Shown piece by piece: positions 18,418-26,872 of a DNA stretch of 64,000 nucleotides. The notes under the pieces are model-generated. The model did no database searches and was not told the DNA's origin. It saw only the letters and a program-made list of their open reading frames with translations. The stretch is taken from the NCBI RefSeq assembly GCF_011045035.1, contig NZ_JAALAA010000020.1, positions 28,657 through 92,656 of the forward strand, read 5' to 3'. How positions within the stretch are numbered: position 1 is the first letter of the stretch; every line of letters begins with the position of its first letter. This stretch comes from Nocardioides turkmenicus (GTDB lineage Bacteria > Actinomycetota > Actinomycetes > Propionibacteriales > Nocardioidaceae). The translations under genes and the position numbers were made by a program.

Positions 18418-19350
18418 ATGAACCTCTCACTCGTCAAGACCGACAGCACCCTGCCCGAACGTCCCTTCACCACGTCCGACATCGAGTCGGTCGCGACCAA
18501 CCGCTACGCGCTCGCGCAGGCGATCAGCCATGGCGACGTACGCCGCCCGTTCCGGGGCGTCTATCTGCCCGCGCAGGCGGAGGACGACCCGGTGAAGCGC
18601 GCCGAGGCGCTGGTGCATGTCGTGTCCGAGCATCAGGTGATCAGTGACCGGACCGCCGCCTGGGTGCATGGCATCAACACGTTCACCCGGACGGAGATGG
18701 AACAGCTCCCGGCAGTGGAGACATGCGCCGTCCGCGGTCACACCCGCACCCGGCGCCCAGGCACTGACGGCCGCTCGCGCGACCTTCGTCCCGAGGACAT
18801 CACGGTCATCGGTGGCGTACGTGTGACGACGCCGCTGCGGACCGCGCTCGACCTCGGCTGCAACCTGAACCGGCGCGAGGCGATGGCCGCGCTGAACGAG
18901 TTCGCCCGCCACCATGGGATCACCCGAAGCGCCCTCGACGAGCAGCTGCCACGCTTTCGGGGGCGGCGTGGCGTCGTTCAACTCCGCGGGCTCATCCCAC
19001 TTCTGAACCGCCGCCTCGAATCCCAACGCGAGTCCTGGACCCTGCTCGCCATCAGCGACGCAGGGCTCCCTCTCCCCGAGGCCCAGGTCTGGGTGGACGT
19101 CGAAGGAATCCCGACCTACCGCCTCGACTTCGCCTATCGCCTCGCCAAGGTGGCGATCGAGTACGACGGCGAGGACCACGACGACCCGGACCAGCGAATC
19201 TACGACGAGGAACGCCGAGGCTGGCTGATCGATCACGGCTGGACGATCGTCATCGTCCGCAAGGGCGACTTCACCGGAGACCGCCTCGACGCCTGGCTCC
19301 GCGAGATCAAGGAAGCTCTGACCCCGACCTACTCCTCGCGCCGGTTCTGA
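18418..19350 (+). CDS. AbiEi-like / DUF559 (Vsr-fold) protein
   Basis: About 310 residues. The N-terminal half resembles the winged-helix of type IV antitoxin AbiEi proteins (FTTSDIESVATNRYALAQAI, FRGVYLPAQ, DRTAAWVHGI). The C-terminal 100 residues have a PD-(D/E)xK/Vsr-like core: LPLPEAQVWVDVEG, RLDFAYRLAKVAIEYDGEDH and a WTIVIVRKGDF strand. Such proteins are scattered in actinobacteria, often without a toxin partner; none is seen here. Function unknown, possibly nucleic-acid cleavage. The start is uncertain: an upstream TTG would add 24 residues. The gene is bordered on both sides by palindromic repeat units. Confidence 0.7.
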   Translation: MNLSLVKTDSTLPERPFTTSDIESVATNRYALAQAISHGDVRRPFRGVYLPAQAEDDPVKRAEALVHVVSEHQVISDRTAAWVHGINTFTRTEMEQLPAVETCAVRGHTRTRRPGTDGRSRDLRPEDITVIGGVRVTTPLRTALDLGCNLNRREAMAALNEFARHHGITRSALDEQLPRFRGRRGVVQLRGLIPLLNRRLESQRESWTLLAISDAGLPLPEAQVWVDVEGIPTYRLDFAYRLAKVAIEYDGEDHDDPDQRIYDEERRGWLIDHGWTIVIVRKGDFTGDRLDAWLREIKEALTPTYSSRRF

Positions 19351-19370
19351 TCGACGGGTCACCCGCGCAG

Positions 19371-19465
19371 GCCGAGGCGTCACCCGCGTCGGCCGAGTTG
19401 GCATCACGCTGCCAACTCGGCCGACAGGAGTGACGTCTCGGCCGACCTAGCCGACGCCTCGGCGA
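19371..19465. repeat. Dispersed palindromic repeat, copy A
   Basis: The core is a perfect 16-base inverted repeat, GTCGGCCGAGTTGGCA (19388-19403) and its complement (19410-19425), with a six-base loop TCACGC. Outer arms GAGGCGTCAC and GTGACGTCTC also pair with one mismatch. A second copy at 42291-42380 is nearly identical outside the loop. It fills the gap between two convergent genes, so it may act as a bidirectional terminator as well as a repeat. Confidence 0.85.
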
Positions 19466-19467
19466 GC

Positions 19468-20646
19468 TCAGCCGGCGCAGGCCCCGGTGTCGACAGCAGC
19501 CGTCTGAGAGCGAGCCTCGCGGGCGATGTCGATGACCTGGTCGGTGGTGAGGGCATAGCCGGTCTCGGAGTCGGTGACCGAGGCGGCGAAGACAACGCCG
19601 ACGACGTCACCCTCGGAGTCGACGATGGGGCCGCCGGAGTTGCCGGGGCGGATGAGGCTGCGTACGGAGTAGACGTCTCGGATCACGGTGCCGACGCCGT
19701 AGATGTCGGGCGAGCGGAGGCGCTGCTCGGCCCGGATGCGGCCGGGCTGTACGTCGAACGGACCGTCCTGCGGGTAGCCCAGGACAGCGATCGGGTCCTC
19801 GGCAGCGGCGGTGCGGTCGAACTCGAGGCGCTTGAGGTTGCCGCCGCCCTTGAACTTGAGGACCGCGATGTCGATCTCGGGGTCGTAGTGGACGACCTTG
19901 GCGTCGTTGGCGCCGTCACCGACGATCACGTTGGGGTCGTCGACGCCGGCCACGACGTGCGCGTTGGTCATCAGGTAGCCGCGTCCGATGACGAACCCGG
20001 TGCCCTCGACGCCCTTGCCACACTCGTTGGCGCCACGGATCTTGAGGACGGACTCCCCGGCGCGTACGACATCGGGGTCGGTGAGCATGCGCCGCGGCCC
20101 CGGACCGACCTCGACGATCCGCTCGCGGGCGAACGGCTCCAGGTAGCGCGGGAAGAACGAGGTGCCGACGACGTCGTTGAACGCACTCAGCGCACGGTCG
20201 GCGGGCGACGGCATGATCGAGTCGACCTTGGCGAGGATCGCGGACCCACGTACGGCTGGGGTCAGGCCGTTGATCTGGGCCCCCGAGATCGCGACGCCGA
20301 GGGCCCAGGCGACCACCAGCACGGCAGCAGCGCTGAGCAGCGACCCACCGAGGGCGTCGACGATCCGTGCCGGCTGCCAGGTGATCTCGTCGCGCACTCT
20401 GACGCCGCCGTACTGCAGCACCGCCTGCCCGATCGACGCACAGGCGATCACGACGAACAGCGCCCCGAGCGAGACCCACAGCGACGGAGCCGCGCTGCCG
20501 AGCACCTTCGGCGCCAGCCAGATGCCGATGAAGCCGCCGAGCAGCAGTCCGCCGGTCGCGAAGGCGCCGGTGATGAAGCCCTGCCAGTAGCCCGAGAGCG
20601 CGTAGGCCCCGACGAGGATGATCAGGATCCAGTCAAGAAAATTCAC
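19468..20646 (-). CDS. MarP-like membrane serine protease
   Basis: Protein of 392 residues like the mycobacterial acid-resistance protease MarP. Four membrane segments occupy about residues 4-130 (CvpA-like), then a periplasmic trypsin-like domain with the triad His in TNAHVVAG, Asp in EIDIAVLKF and Ser in RPGNSGGPIV. A cysteine pair (NECGKG, and TGACAG at the end) matches the redox disulfide of MarP. GTG start overlaps the stop of the NUDIX gene by GTGA. In relatives it protects against acid and oxidative stress, partly by activating wall hydrolases. Confidence 0.9.
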   Translation of the reverse strand: MNFLDWILIILVGAYALSGYWQGFITGAFATGGLLLGGFIGIWLAPKVLGSAAPSLWVSLGALFVVIACASIGQAVLQYGGVRVRDEITWQPARIVDALGGSLLSAAAVLVVAWALGVAISGAQINGLTPAVRGSAILAKVDSIMPSPADRALSAFNDVVGTSFFPRYLEPFARERIVEVGPGPRRMLTDPDVVRAGESVLKIRGANECGKGVEGTGFVIGRGYLMTNAHVVAGVDDPNVIVGDGANDAKVVHYDPEIDIAVLKFKGGGNLKRLEFDRTAAAEDPIAVLGYPQDGPFDVQPGRIRAEQRLRSPDIYGVGTVIRDVYSVRSLIRPGNSGGPIVDSEGDVVGVVFAASVTDSETGYALTTDQVIDIAREARSQTAAVDTGACAG

Positions 20647-21326
20647 GGCTGATTCCGTTCGCGTCCCTGCAGCATGTATTCGGGCAACTCCTTGATCGGG
20701 GCGTCCGGAATCTCCGTGATCCACCCGAGATAGGTGAAGAAGCGGTTGATGATTCCACCTGTGAAGCCCCAGAGGATGACATCCTTCTCCGGTCCGATCA
20801 AGAACGCGGGCATCAGCCACCCGCCGCGACCCGGCGAGCCCACCTGGATCCGGTGGGCCGGGTCCGTCAGGTCCGACAACGGCACCCGGTAGACCGCATG
20901 CACCTCCTCGACGGAGCGTGTCGTCACCGGCGACGGCTCCCGCCACCACGCGATGATCGGTACGACCGCGTGGTTGGAGAACGGGATCCAGAGCGCCGGG
21001 AGCCGGCCGACCACGTCGACACCCGTCGGATCGAGGCCGGTCTCCTCCCACGCTTCCCGGAGCGCCGCCTCCTCGGCCGTCTCCCCCGGGTCGAGCCGTC
21101 CGCCCGGGAACGACACCTGGCCAGGGTGAGAACGCATCGTGTGGGATCGCTCGGTCAGCAGCAGGTCGGGACCGTCAGGGCCCTCCCCGAAGAGCATCAG
21201 CACGGCCGACTCCCGCGCGCTGCCGTCCGCCGGCGGCAGGAACTGCGAGATGTCCTCGCCCCGGATCTGCTCGGCCGCGGCGACGATCTCGTCGAACCAC
21301 TCCGGCCGCGTCCCGTTGGCACTCAC
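20643..21326 (-). CDS. NUDIX hydrolase, CoA pyrophosphatase type
   Basis: A 227-residue NUDIX hydrolase with the full Nudix box GGRLDPGETAEEAALREAWEETGL and the upstream ERSHTMRSHPGQVSFPGG seen in CoA-pyrophosphatase relatives (NudL). It would cleave CoA or a related nucleoside diphosphate derivative. GTG with GGAGG seven bases upstream was chosen over a start seven codons earlier. Overlaps the marP-like gene by four bases. In other actinobacteria this gene also sits beside nth and marP. Confidence 0.88.
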   Translation of the reverse strand: MSANGTRPEWFDEIVAAAEQIRGEDISQFLPPADGSARESAVLMLFGEGPDGPDLLLTERSHTMRSHPGQVSFPGGRLDPGETAEEAALREAWEETGLDPTGVDVVGRLPALWIPFSNHAVVPIIAWWREPSPVTTRSVEEVHAVYRVPLSDLTDPAHRIQVGSPGRGGWLMPAFLIGPEKDVILWGFTGGIINRFFTYLGWITEIPDAPIKELPEYMLQGRERNQP

Positions 21327-21402
21327 GCGACCGCCTCCGTAGCGCAAGTGCCAGTCGGACGCGGTCGCGTGACGATTGGACGGTTCACTCGCTGACGCTC
21401 GC

Positions 21403-22035
21403 TCACAGCGTGATCCCCAGCTTCTTCTCCACGAGCTGCTTCACCTGGGCCGCACTCGTCATGCCACCCATCTGCAGCAGCTCGACCTCGCCGGAGGAGG
21501 ACAAGACGTACGTCGCCGGCACCGCCCGCGCCGTGAGCGGCCCGCCCTGCAGCTCACCGCCGGGATCGGCGTACATCGGGAAGGTCACGCCGCGCGAGAT
21601 CGCCTCCTCGAGCGCGACGCCGGGGACGGTGTCCATGACGTCGATGCCGATCACCGGCACCTCGTCTCCGTAGGTCTCGTAGAACGACTGGAGCGCGGGC
21701 ATCTCCTCCTTGCAGGGCGCGCAGAAGCCCTGGAAGAGGTTGATGACCATGGGCCCCTCGAACGAGGCGAGGTCGGCCGGCTCACCACCGCCGAGGCATG
21801 GCAGCACGATCGACGGCAGCCCGCCGTCGCTGGCCGTCCCGGGCGCACACGCTTCCACCTTCGAGGCCTTCTTGGCCGCCACCATCTCCTCGGTGGCGAC
21901 GTCGACCTTCGAGGAGGACGGCCCGTCGCCGAGCGGCGCGCCGGACTGCCCGCCACCGGCGGAGGGCTCGGTGCCGCAGCCGGCCAGGACGGCCAGCAGC
22001 ACAGCGGCCACCGCCGCACCCACACCCCGACCCAT
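21403..22035 (-). CDS. TlpA-like thioredoxin-fold lipoprotein
   Basis: Exported lipoprotein of 210 residues; signal peptide ends in the lipobox LAGC (Cys20). A Ser/Gly-rich linker precedes a thioredoxin-like domain with the redox motif CAPC in NLFQGFCAPCKEEMP and the cis-proline region ARAVPATYVL. A likely thiol-disulfide exchanger at the membrane outer face, for example in cytochrome c maturation or disulfide reduction. A further pair (VEACAPG, LPCLGG) may form a structural disulfide. The ATG overlaps the nth stop by one base (TGATG), so it is coupled to nth. Confidence 0.85.
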   Translation of the reverse strand: MGRGVGAAVAAVLLAVLAGCGTEPSAGGGQSGAPLGDGPSSSKVDVATEEMVAAKKASKVEACAPGTASDGGLPSIVLPCLGGGEPADLASFEGPMVINLFQGFCAPCKEEMPALQSFYETYGDEVPVIGIDVMDTVPGVALEEAISRGVTFPMYADPGGELQGGPLTARAVPATYVLSSSGEVELLQMGGMTSAAQVKQLVEKKLGITL

Positions 22036-22751
22036 CAGTTGCGGCCCTCCGTACGGACCAGTTTCGCCGCAGCGACCGGGTCCGTCGGCCCCTCCCCGTA
22101 CGCCGGGCACAGCTGCGACACCGGGCAGGCGCCGCACGCCGGCTTCTGAGCGTGACAGATCCGTCGCCCGTGCCAGATCACGTGGTGGGACAGCATCGTC
22201 CAGTCCCGCTTCTCGAACAGGGCGCCGACCTCGTGCTCGACCTTGACCGGGTCCTTCTCGGTCGTCCAGCCGAAGCGGCGCGAGAGCCGTCCGAAGTGGG
22301 TGTCGACGGTGATCCCCGGCTTGCCGAAGGCGTTGCCGAGCACCACGTTGGCGGTCTTGCGCCCGACACCGGGCAGTTTCACCAGCTGCTCCAGACGGGA
22401 CGGCACCTCCCCGTCGTACTCCTCCACCAGCACCGCGCTCAGCTTCAGCAGCGCTTCGGTCTTGGCCCGGAAGAAGCCGAGCGGCCCGACGAGCTGCTCG
22501 AGGTGTTCACGGGGCGCCGCGGCCATCTCCTTGGCGGTCGGATAGGCGGCGAACAGGGCGGGCGAGGCCAGATTGACCCGCTTGTCGGTCGTCTGTGCGC
22601 TCAGCACCGTGACGACCAGGCACTCGAAGGGGTTGGTGAAGTCGAGCTCGGCCTTCGCATCCGGGTAGGTCTCACCGAGGATGCGGTCGATCCGACGGGC
22701 GCGACGCACCAGACCCAGGCGCGTCTCAGTCGCAAACTTCTGGGCAGGCAC
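22035..22751 (-). CDS. nth: Endonuclease III
   Basis: DNA glycosylase/AP lyase of 238 residues for oxidised pyrimidines in base excision repair. It has the helix-hairpin-helix LPGVGRKTANVVLGNAF with the catalytic lysine, the catalytic aspartate in VDTHFGRL and the iron-sulfur cysteines C-x6-C-x2-C-x5-C (ICHAQKPACGACPVSQLC). GTG start; a TAGCCT box six bases upstream suggests a leaderless transcript. Divergent from crp with about 220 bases between. Confidence 0.96.
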   Translation of the reverse strand: MPAQKFATETRLGLVRRARRIDRILGETYPDAKAELDFTNPFECLVVTVLSAQTTDKRVNLASPALFAAYPTAKEMAAAPREHLEQLVGPLGFFRAKTEALLKLSAVLVEEYDGEVPSRLEQLVKLPGVGRKTANVVLGNAFGKPGITVDTHFGRLSRRFGWTTEKDPVKVEHEVGALFEKRDWTMLSHHVIWHGRRICHAQKPACGACPVSQLCPAYGEGPTDPVAAAKLVRTEGRN

Positions 22752-22757
22752 GCAGCA

Positions 22758-22763
22758 AGGCTA
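22758..22763 (-). promoter_or_regulatory. -10 box for leaderless nth transcript
   Basis: TAGCCT on the minus strand, six bases before the GTG; no Shine-Dalgarno. Confidence 0.4.
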
Positions 22764-22897
22764 CGCGGCCGCACCGACAATCCCGATCCGGCCCAGCAGG
22801 CGACTAGCACAGATACCACCGCCAGCATGCACTTTCCGGCCATCTTTCTGGCCGTATCGGCGACCTATCAGCGGCTTATCGGTGGGGGATGTGCACC

Positions 22898-22913
22898 TGT
22901 GAGACGTTCCACA
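22898..22913. promoter_or_regulatory. CRP-type operator before crp
   Basis: TGTGAGACGTTCCACA matches TGTGA-N6-TCACA with one change. Two possible -10 boxes follow (TAGGAT at 22916 and TAATAC at 22930), so the site would overlap or abut the crp promoter and suggests autoregulation. Confidence 0.65.
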
Positions 22914-22972
22914 GATAGGATTCCCGGTGTAATACCCGCGGATGTGGGGATAATCCAGGAGGAATGGCCGCA

Positions 22973-23650
22973 ATGGACAACGACGTACTCCGTCAGGCAC
23001 CGCTCTTCAGCGCACTCGACGACGAGTCGATGACGGCCCTGCACGCCTCGATGGCAGAGTCGAAGCTCCGCCGCGGGGAGGTGCTCTTTCACGAGGGCGA
23101 CTCCGGCGACAAGCTGTACGTCGTGATCGACGGCAAGGTGAAGCTCGGACGCACCTCGTCCGACGGCCGTGAGAACCTTCTCGCCATCATGGGCCCCGGC
23201 CAGATGTTCGGCGAGCTCTCGCTCTTCGACCCGGGCCCCCGCTCCGCCACCGTCACCGCGGTCACCGACTCCGCCTTCGCGAGCCTGTCTCACGAGGACC
23301 TCCTCAAGTGGCTCGAGGGTCGCCCGGTCGTCGCCCGCGGCCTGCTCTCCCAGCTCGCCGGCCGCCTCCGCAAGGCCAACGACGTCGTCGCCGACCTCGT
23401 CTTCTCCGACGTGCCCGGCCGTGTCGCCAAGGCCCTCCTCGACCTCGCCGACCGCTTCGGCCGCACCGCCGACGACGGCGTCCACGTCCACCACGACCTC
23501 ACCCAGGAGGAGCTCGCCCAGCTCGTCGGCGCCTCCCGCGAGACGGTCAACAAGGCCCTGGCCGACTTCGCCTCCCGCGGCTGGCTCCGCCTCGAGCCGC
23601 GCAGCGTGGTCATCATGGACATCGAGCGCATGGCCCGCCGCGCCCGCTGA
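22973..23650 (+). CDS. crp: CRP/FNR-family cAMP-responsive regulator
   Basis: Global transcription regulator of 225 residues. The N-terminal cyclic-nucleotide domain includes FHEGDSGDKLYVVIDGKVKLG and the phosphate-binding cassette MFGELSLFDPGPRSATVTA (with Glu and Arg that hold cAMP). The C-terminal helix-turn-helix includes LTQEELAQLVGASRETVNKALADF. No iron-sulfur cysteines, so CRP rather than FNR. The second in-frame ATG was chosen: AGGAGG lies ten bases before it but only one base before the upstream ATG. Its palindrome occurs before itself, before DUF485-actP and, in variant form, before acsA. Confidence 0.94.
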   Translation: MDNDVLRQAPLFSALDDESMTALHASMAESKLRRGEVLFHEGDSGDKLYVVIDGKVKLGRTSSDGRENLLAIMGPGQMFGELSLFDPGPRSATVTAVTDSAFASLSHEDLLKWLEGRPVVARGLLSQLAGRLRKANDVVADLVFSDVPGRVAKALLDLADRFGRTADDGVHVHHDLTQEELAQLVGASRETVNKALADFASRGWLRLEPRSVVIMDIERMARRAR

Positions 23651-23673
23651 GTCTTTACCTTCCAACAGGCACC

Positions 23674-23716
23674 CGGCCTCCTTTCATCCGGCGTAGTAGC
23701 CGGTGAAAGGAGGCCG
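23674..23716 (+). terminator. Long hairpin after crp that also covers the sigma-factor ribosome site
   Basis: CGGCCTCCTTTCATCCGG (23674-23691) pairs with CCGGTGAAAGGAGGCCG (23700-23716) with one bulged T, giving 17 base pairs and an eight-base loop. It starts 23 bases after the crp stop, so it can end crp transcription. Its right arm contains the AGGAGG site and touches the start of the sigma-factor gene, so a transcript entering from crp would have that ribosome site hidden. Confidence 0.7.
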
Positions 23717-24225
23717 TGTCTTTGTTCTCCCCCACAGATCTCGATCGCGGGGCGTTCGAGCACTTCGTACGCACCCGGGTCCCGGCGCTGTCCCGAACCG
23801 CCTACCTGCTCACCGGTGACGCGCACCTCGCCGAAGACCTCGTCCAGCAGGCGCTCTTCTCGGCAGCGAAGTCATGGCACCGCATCCAGGGCGACCCCGA
23901 GCCGTACGTCCGTCGCATCCTCTACACCCAGAACATCTCCTGGTGGCGCCGGCGTCGGCTGCAGGAGACCCCGATGGAGTCATACGAAGCACCGACCGCC
24001 CCGACGAGCGACTCCGACCTCCGGCTGAGCCTCGAGCAGGCGCTCGCCGAGCTGACCCGGCGACAGCGCACGATCCTCGTGCTCAGATTCTTCGAAGATC
24101 TCACCGAGGTCCAGACCGCGCATGTCCTCGGGATCCACTCCGGCACGGTCAAGTCCACCACCCGCAAGGCACTCGCCCGCCTGCGCATCCTCGCGCCACA
24201 TCTCGAGGAGCTCCTCCATGACTGA
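23716..24225 (+). CDS. SigE-family ECF RNA polymerase sigma factor
   Basis: A 169-residue extracytoplasmic-function sigma factor of the actinobacterial SigE family (SigE70-like). Region 2 covers about 18-85 (YLLTGDAHLAEDLVQQALFSAAKSWHRI, YVRRILYTQNISWWRRRR) and region 4 about 105-160 (LTRRQRTILVLRFFEDLTEVQTAHVLGIHSGTVKSTTRKAL). GTG start lies only two bases after AGGAGG; a TTG two codons later has better spacing (eight bases) and could be the real start. Its end overlaps the next gene by eight bases, so that protein is its likely partner or anti-sigma factor. Confidence 0.88.
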   Translation: MSLFSPTDLDRGAFEHFVRTRVPALSRTAYLLTGDAHLAEDLVQQALFSAAKSWHRIQGDPEPYVRRILYTQNISWWRRRRLQETPMESYEAPTAPTSDSDLRLSLEQALAELTRRQRTILVLRFFEDLTEVQTAHVLGIHSGTVKSTTRKALARLRILAPHLEELLHD

Positions 24226-26839
24226 CCAGCAGCTCCGCGAGGAGCTCCACCGCATCGCCGAGCGCGCCCCTGAGGCGTACGTCCCCACCGACACCTTCGC
24301 CCGCGGCCGCCGCGCCCATCGCCGCTCGGTCGTCATCGCCATCAGCGGGATCTCGGCTGCCATCGCCCTCATCGCCGGCACCGTCGCCCTGGCTCCCACC
24401 CGAAACTCGGCGGAGGTCGATCCCGCCCGCAGCCATGCCGGCCTGGCCGTCCCCGACACGCTCCACGCCGCCCCGAGCTGGCTCGCCGAGTCCGAGAACG
24501 GCCGTTACACCCACGCCGACGACCTGGAGCAGGACCTGGCCATCGGGGTCGGGGCGATCGCATACGTCCAGCCTGCCGAGGACTCGAACACCGCCGTCCC
24601 CGTCGTGGTCGATGCCGACGACGGTGACTACCACCCGCTCGATCTTCCCGACTTCATCGGGCTCGATCCCTACTGGGAGAACGGAAGCGGCGAGAACGAC
24701 GGCCACCGACCGATCGCCCTGTCCCCGGACGGCAGGAACCTGGCGTGGGCGTGGGGAATGGCTCGAAAGGCGACGGAGGACGAGGTGGTGGCAGGTGGCG
24801 TCCGCGTCGCTGATCTCACCACCGGCGACGTCGCCGAATGGGACCTCGCCACGGCCTCCTGCCCCACCACGAGATGCGAAGACCGCGGCGTCTACGTCTC
24901 CGACCTGGAGTGGTCCGACGGCGGCACGAAGCTGCTGTGGGCCGGTTCTCGCATGGACCGATGGGACGATGAGTCGTACGTCCCCGGCGAGGCCGTCGCC
25001 GGGGTCATCGATCCCGGGACCGCGTCCGTCACCCCTTATGCCGGCACCATCGACGGGGTCGTCTCCCTGTCGACCTGGGCTGTGGCCGACGACGGCACGA
25101 TTGCCTTCAACGGCCCGTTCGGCTCGGGCGCCGTCCAACTCCAGTCGACTGGAGGAGAAACCACCAAGGTGGCTCTCCCGGCCGATGCCACCGCAGGCGA
25201 AGCCATCCAGTTCCGCGGATCCGAGCTCTACGTCGTCACCGACGCAGGCATGGCTCCACTGGACGGCACCGGGGCGACATTCGGCCGGCCGAACGGCTTG
25301 CCGATCGGACCGATCGGTTGGGTGGGCGACGCGCCCCTCGTCAATGCGTTCGGCAATACCGGGGGCGCCTACATCGGTCAGCTGGGAACGTCGGAGAGTG
25401 ACTCGCGAGTGCTGATCGAATGCGACGACGTCAGCAGCTTCGTCGCGGGCACCGTGAGCATCGCGTACGCCCTCATCGATCCCGACGCGGCCGACCCCAC
25501 CGTCTTTCGCATCCCGCCCATCTTTCTTCCGCCCTGGCTGAAGACGACTGCGTTCTGCCTGGTCATAGGAGTGATCGCGGTCGCGCTCTGGCGTTGGCGA
25601 CGCCGCACACGAGCCGTGCGACCTTTCCGTCGCACGGCGAACCCGGACACAGTCGTCATGTTCGTCGTCCTCGCCGGGCTGGTCGCGGCGTTGCTGTTCC
25701 AGTCGTCGGCCACTGTCACATTCGACCTCTCGCCGAGGGAACCAAGCGGCGTCGTCGCCATCCCGTCGGGCACCCCGACGAGCGCACCCAGCCCGACCCG
25801 GGCGGTGATCCCGCGGCACATCCGCTGGACAGACGACCCGGACAAGCACGTGCCCGTCTCCGACTCTCTGGCCGTCGGCCGCGCGACGCTCGCCTTCCCC
25901 GACGAGACCTTCGTCGATGACGGCGGAGCGGTCGTGGTGATCACCGTCGACGGCGACTACCATCGCCTGCCTCTGCCGGGCGTGCGTGAGACCTGGGGCA
26001 TGACGGAGGAGCCCATCCGGCTCTCCGCCGACGGCACCCGCCTGGCGTACGTCGCCGAGGACCAGAGTCTGAACATCATCGACCTGGAGACCGGCAAGGT
26101 CACCGAGCACCCGCTCGAGATGGACGGCAGGATCACGAGTCTCTCTTGGTCACCGAATGCGGAGTGGTTGGTCTGGGACTCCGACTACGAGCATCGGGCC
26201 GCCGGCCGTATCTCCCCTGATGGCACCGCCGAGCCACTCCCCGAAGGAAGGTGGGAGAACGCGGGCATCGGTGACGACGGCACAGTCGTCGTACGCAACG
26301 AATCCGGCACCAAGATCTGGCCCGGCGGTGCCACCGACCTGCCTGGCACGGGCCAGGAAGGTCGGTCGATCTGGATGGGCGCGGGCGCCCCGGTCGCCGG
26401 CGTCGACGATCCCGGGGTCCGCTCGATAGGCCGGGACTCGGGCGGCAACGTCGATCTGGCGATCGGGCGCCATCCCTCGGTACGAGGAGTAGACCTCGAC
26501 GGCCGTGACCTCAGGGAGGTCGCCGGCTGGACGGCTGACGGCACCCCGCTGATCGTGACGGCGAATGACGACGGACGCGACCTCCGTACGGTGTCTCCCG
26601 ACGGTGAGACCGAGGTCGTCGCTCACCTCGACCACCGCGTCACTCGGCTGGCGATCGCCACGGCATTGCCCGCCGGCCTGGCGGTGACGGCTCCCGATCC
26701 GGACTGGACGTGGACGAGCCAGCCCTTGACGAGCCACCTTCCCACGGTGCTGTTGGCCGCGGCAGTGGTCGGACTCGCCGTCTTCGTCGTCTGGCTCTGG
26801 GTCAGGAGTGCTCGGCGAGCAAGGCGAGCTGAGCTCTGA
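24218..26839 (+). CDS. Membrane protein with two beta-propeller modules, probable sigma-factor partner
   Basis: Protein of 873 residues with repeating plan. A cytoplasmic N-terminus (about 1-30) is followed by membrane segment 1 (31-53), an extracytoplasmic region with WD40/TolB-like repeats (PIALSPDGRNLAWAWG, DLEWSDGGTKLLWAG), segment 2 (about 441-458), a basic loop WRWRRRTRAVRPFRR, segment 3 (about 479-498), a second propeller (PIRLSADGTRLAYVAEDQ, SLSWSPNAEWLVWDS) and segment 4 (about 842-863) with a basic tail. Overlap with the sigma-factor gene implies joint translation. Single-propeller proteins of this type commonly follow SigE-family sigma factors; here two appear fused. The N-terminus lacks a clear zinc anti-sigma HxxxCxxC motif. 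Confidence 0.72.
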   Translation: MTDQQLREELHRIAERAPEAYVPTDTFARGRRAHRRSVVIAISGISAAIALIAGTVALAPTRNSAEVDPARSHAGLAVPDTLHAAPSWLAESENGRYTHADDLEQDLAIGVGAIAYVQPAEDSNTAVPVVVDADDGDYHPLDLPDFIGLDPYWENGSGENDGHRPIALSPDGRNLAWAWGMARKATEDEVVAGGVRVADLTTGDVAEWDLATASCPTTRCEDRGVYVSDLEWSDGGTKLLWAGSRMDRWDDESYVPGEAVAGVIDPGTASVTPYAGTIDGVVSLSTWAVADDGTIAFNGPFGSGAVQLQSTGGETTKVALPADATAGEAIQFRGSELYVVTDAGMAPLDGTGATFGRPNGLPIGPIGWVGDAPLVNAFGNTGGAYIGQLGTSESDSRVLIECDDVSSFVAGTVSIAYALIDPDAADPTVFRIPPIFLPPWLKTTAFCLVIGVIAVALWRWRRRTRAVRPFRRTANPDTVVMFVVLAGLVAALLFQSSATVTFDLSPREPSGVVAIPSGTPTSAPSPTRAVIPRHIRWTDDPDKHVPVSDSLAVGRATLAFPDETFVDDGGAVVVITVDGDYHRLPLPGVRETWGMTEEPIRLSADGTRLAYVAEDQSLNIIDLETGKVTEHPLEMDGRITSLSWSPNAEWLVWDSDYEHRAAGRISPDGTAEPLPEGRWENAGIGDDGTVVVRNESGTKIWPGGATDLPGTGQEGRSIWMGAGAPVAGVDDPGVRSIGRDSGGNVDLAIGRHPSVRGVDLDGRDLREVAGWTADGTPLIVTANDDGRDLRTVSPDGETEVVAHLDHRVTRLAIATALPAGLAVTAPDPDWTWTSQPLTSHLPTVLLAAAVVGLAVFVVWLWVRSARRARRAEL

Positions 26840-26872
26840 TCGATAGCTCAACGGCCCGACGAAGAAACGCGG

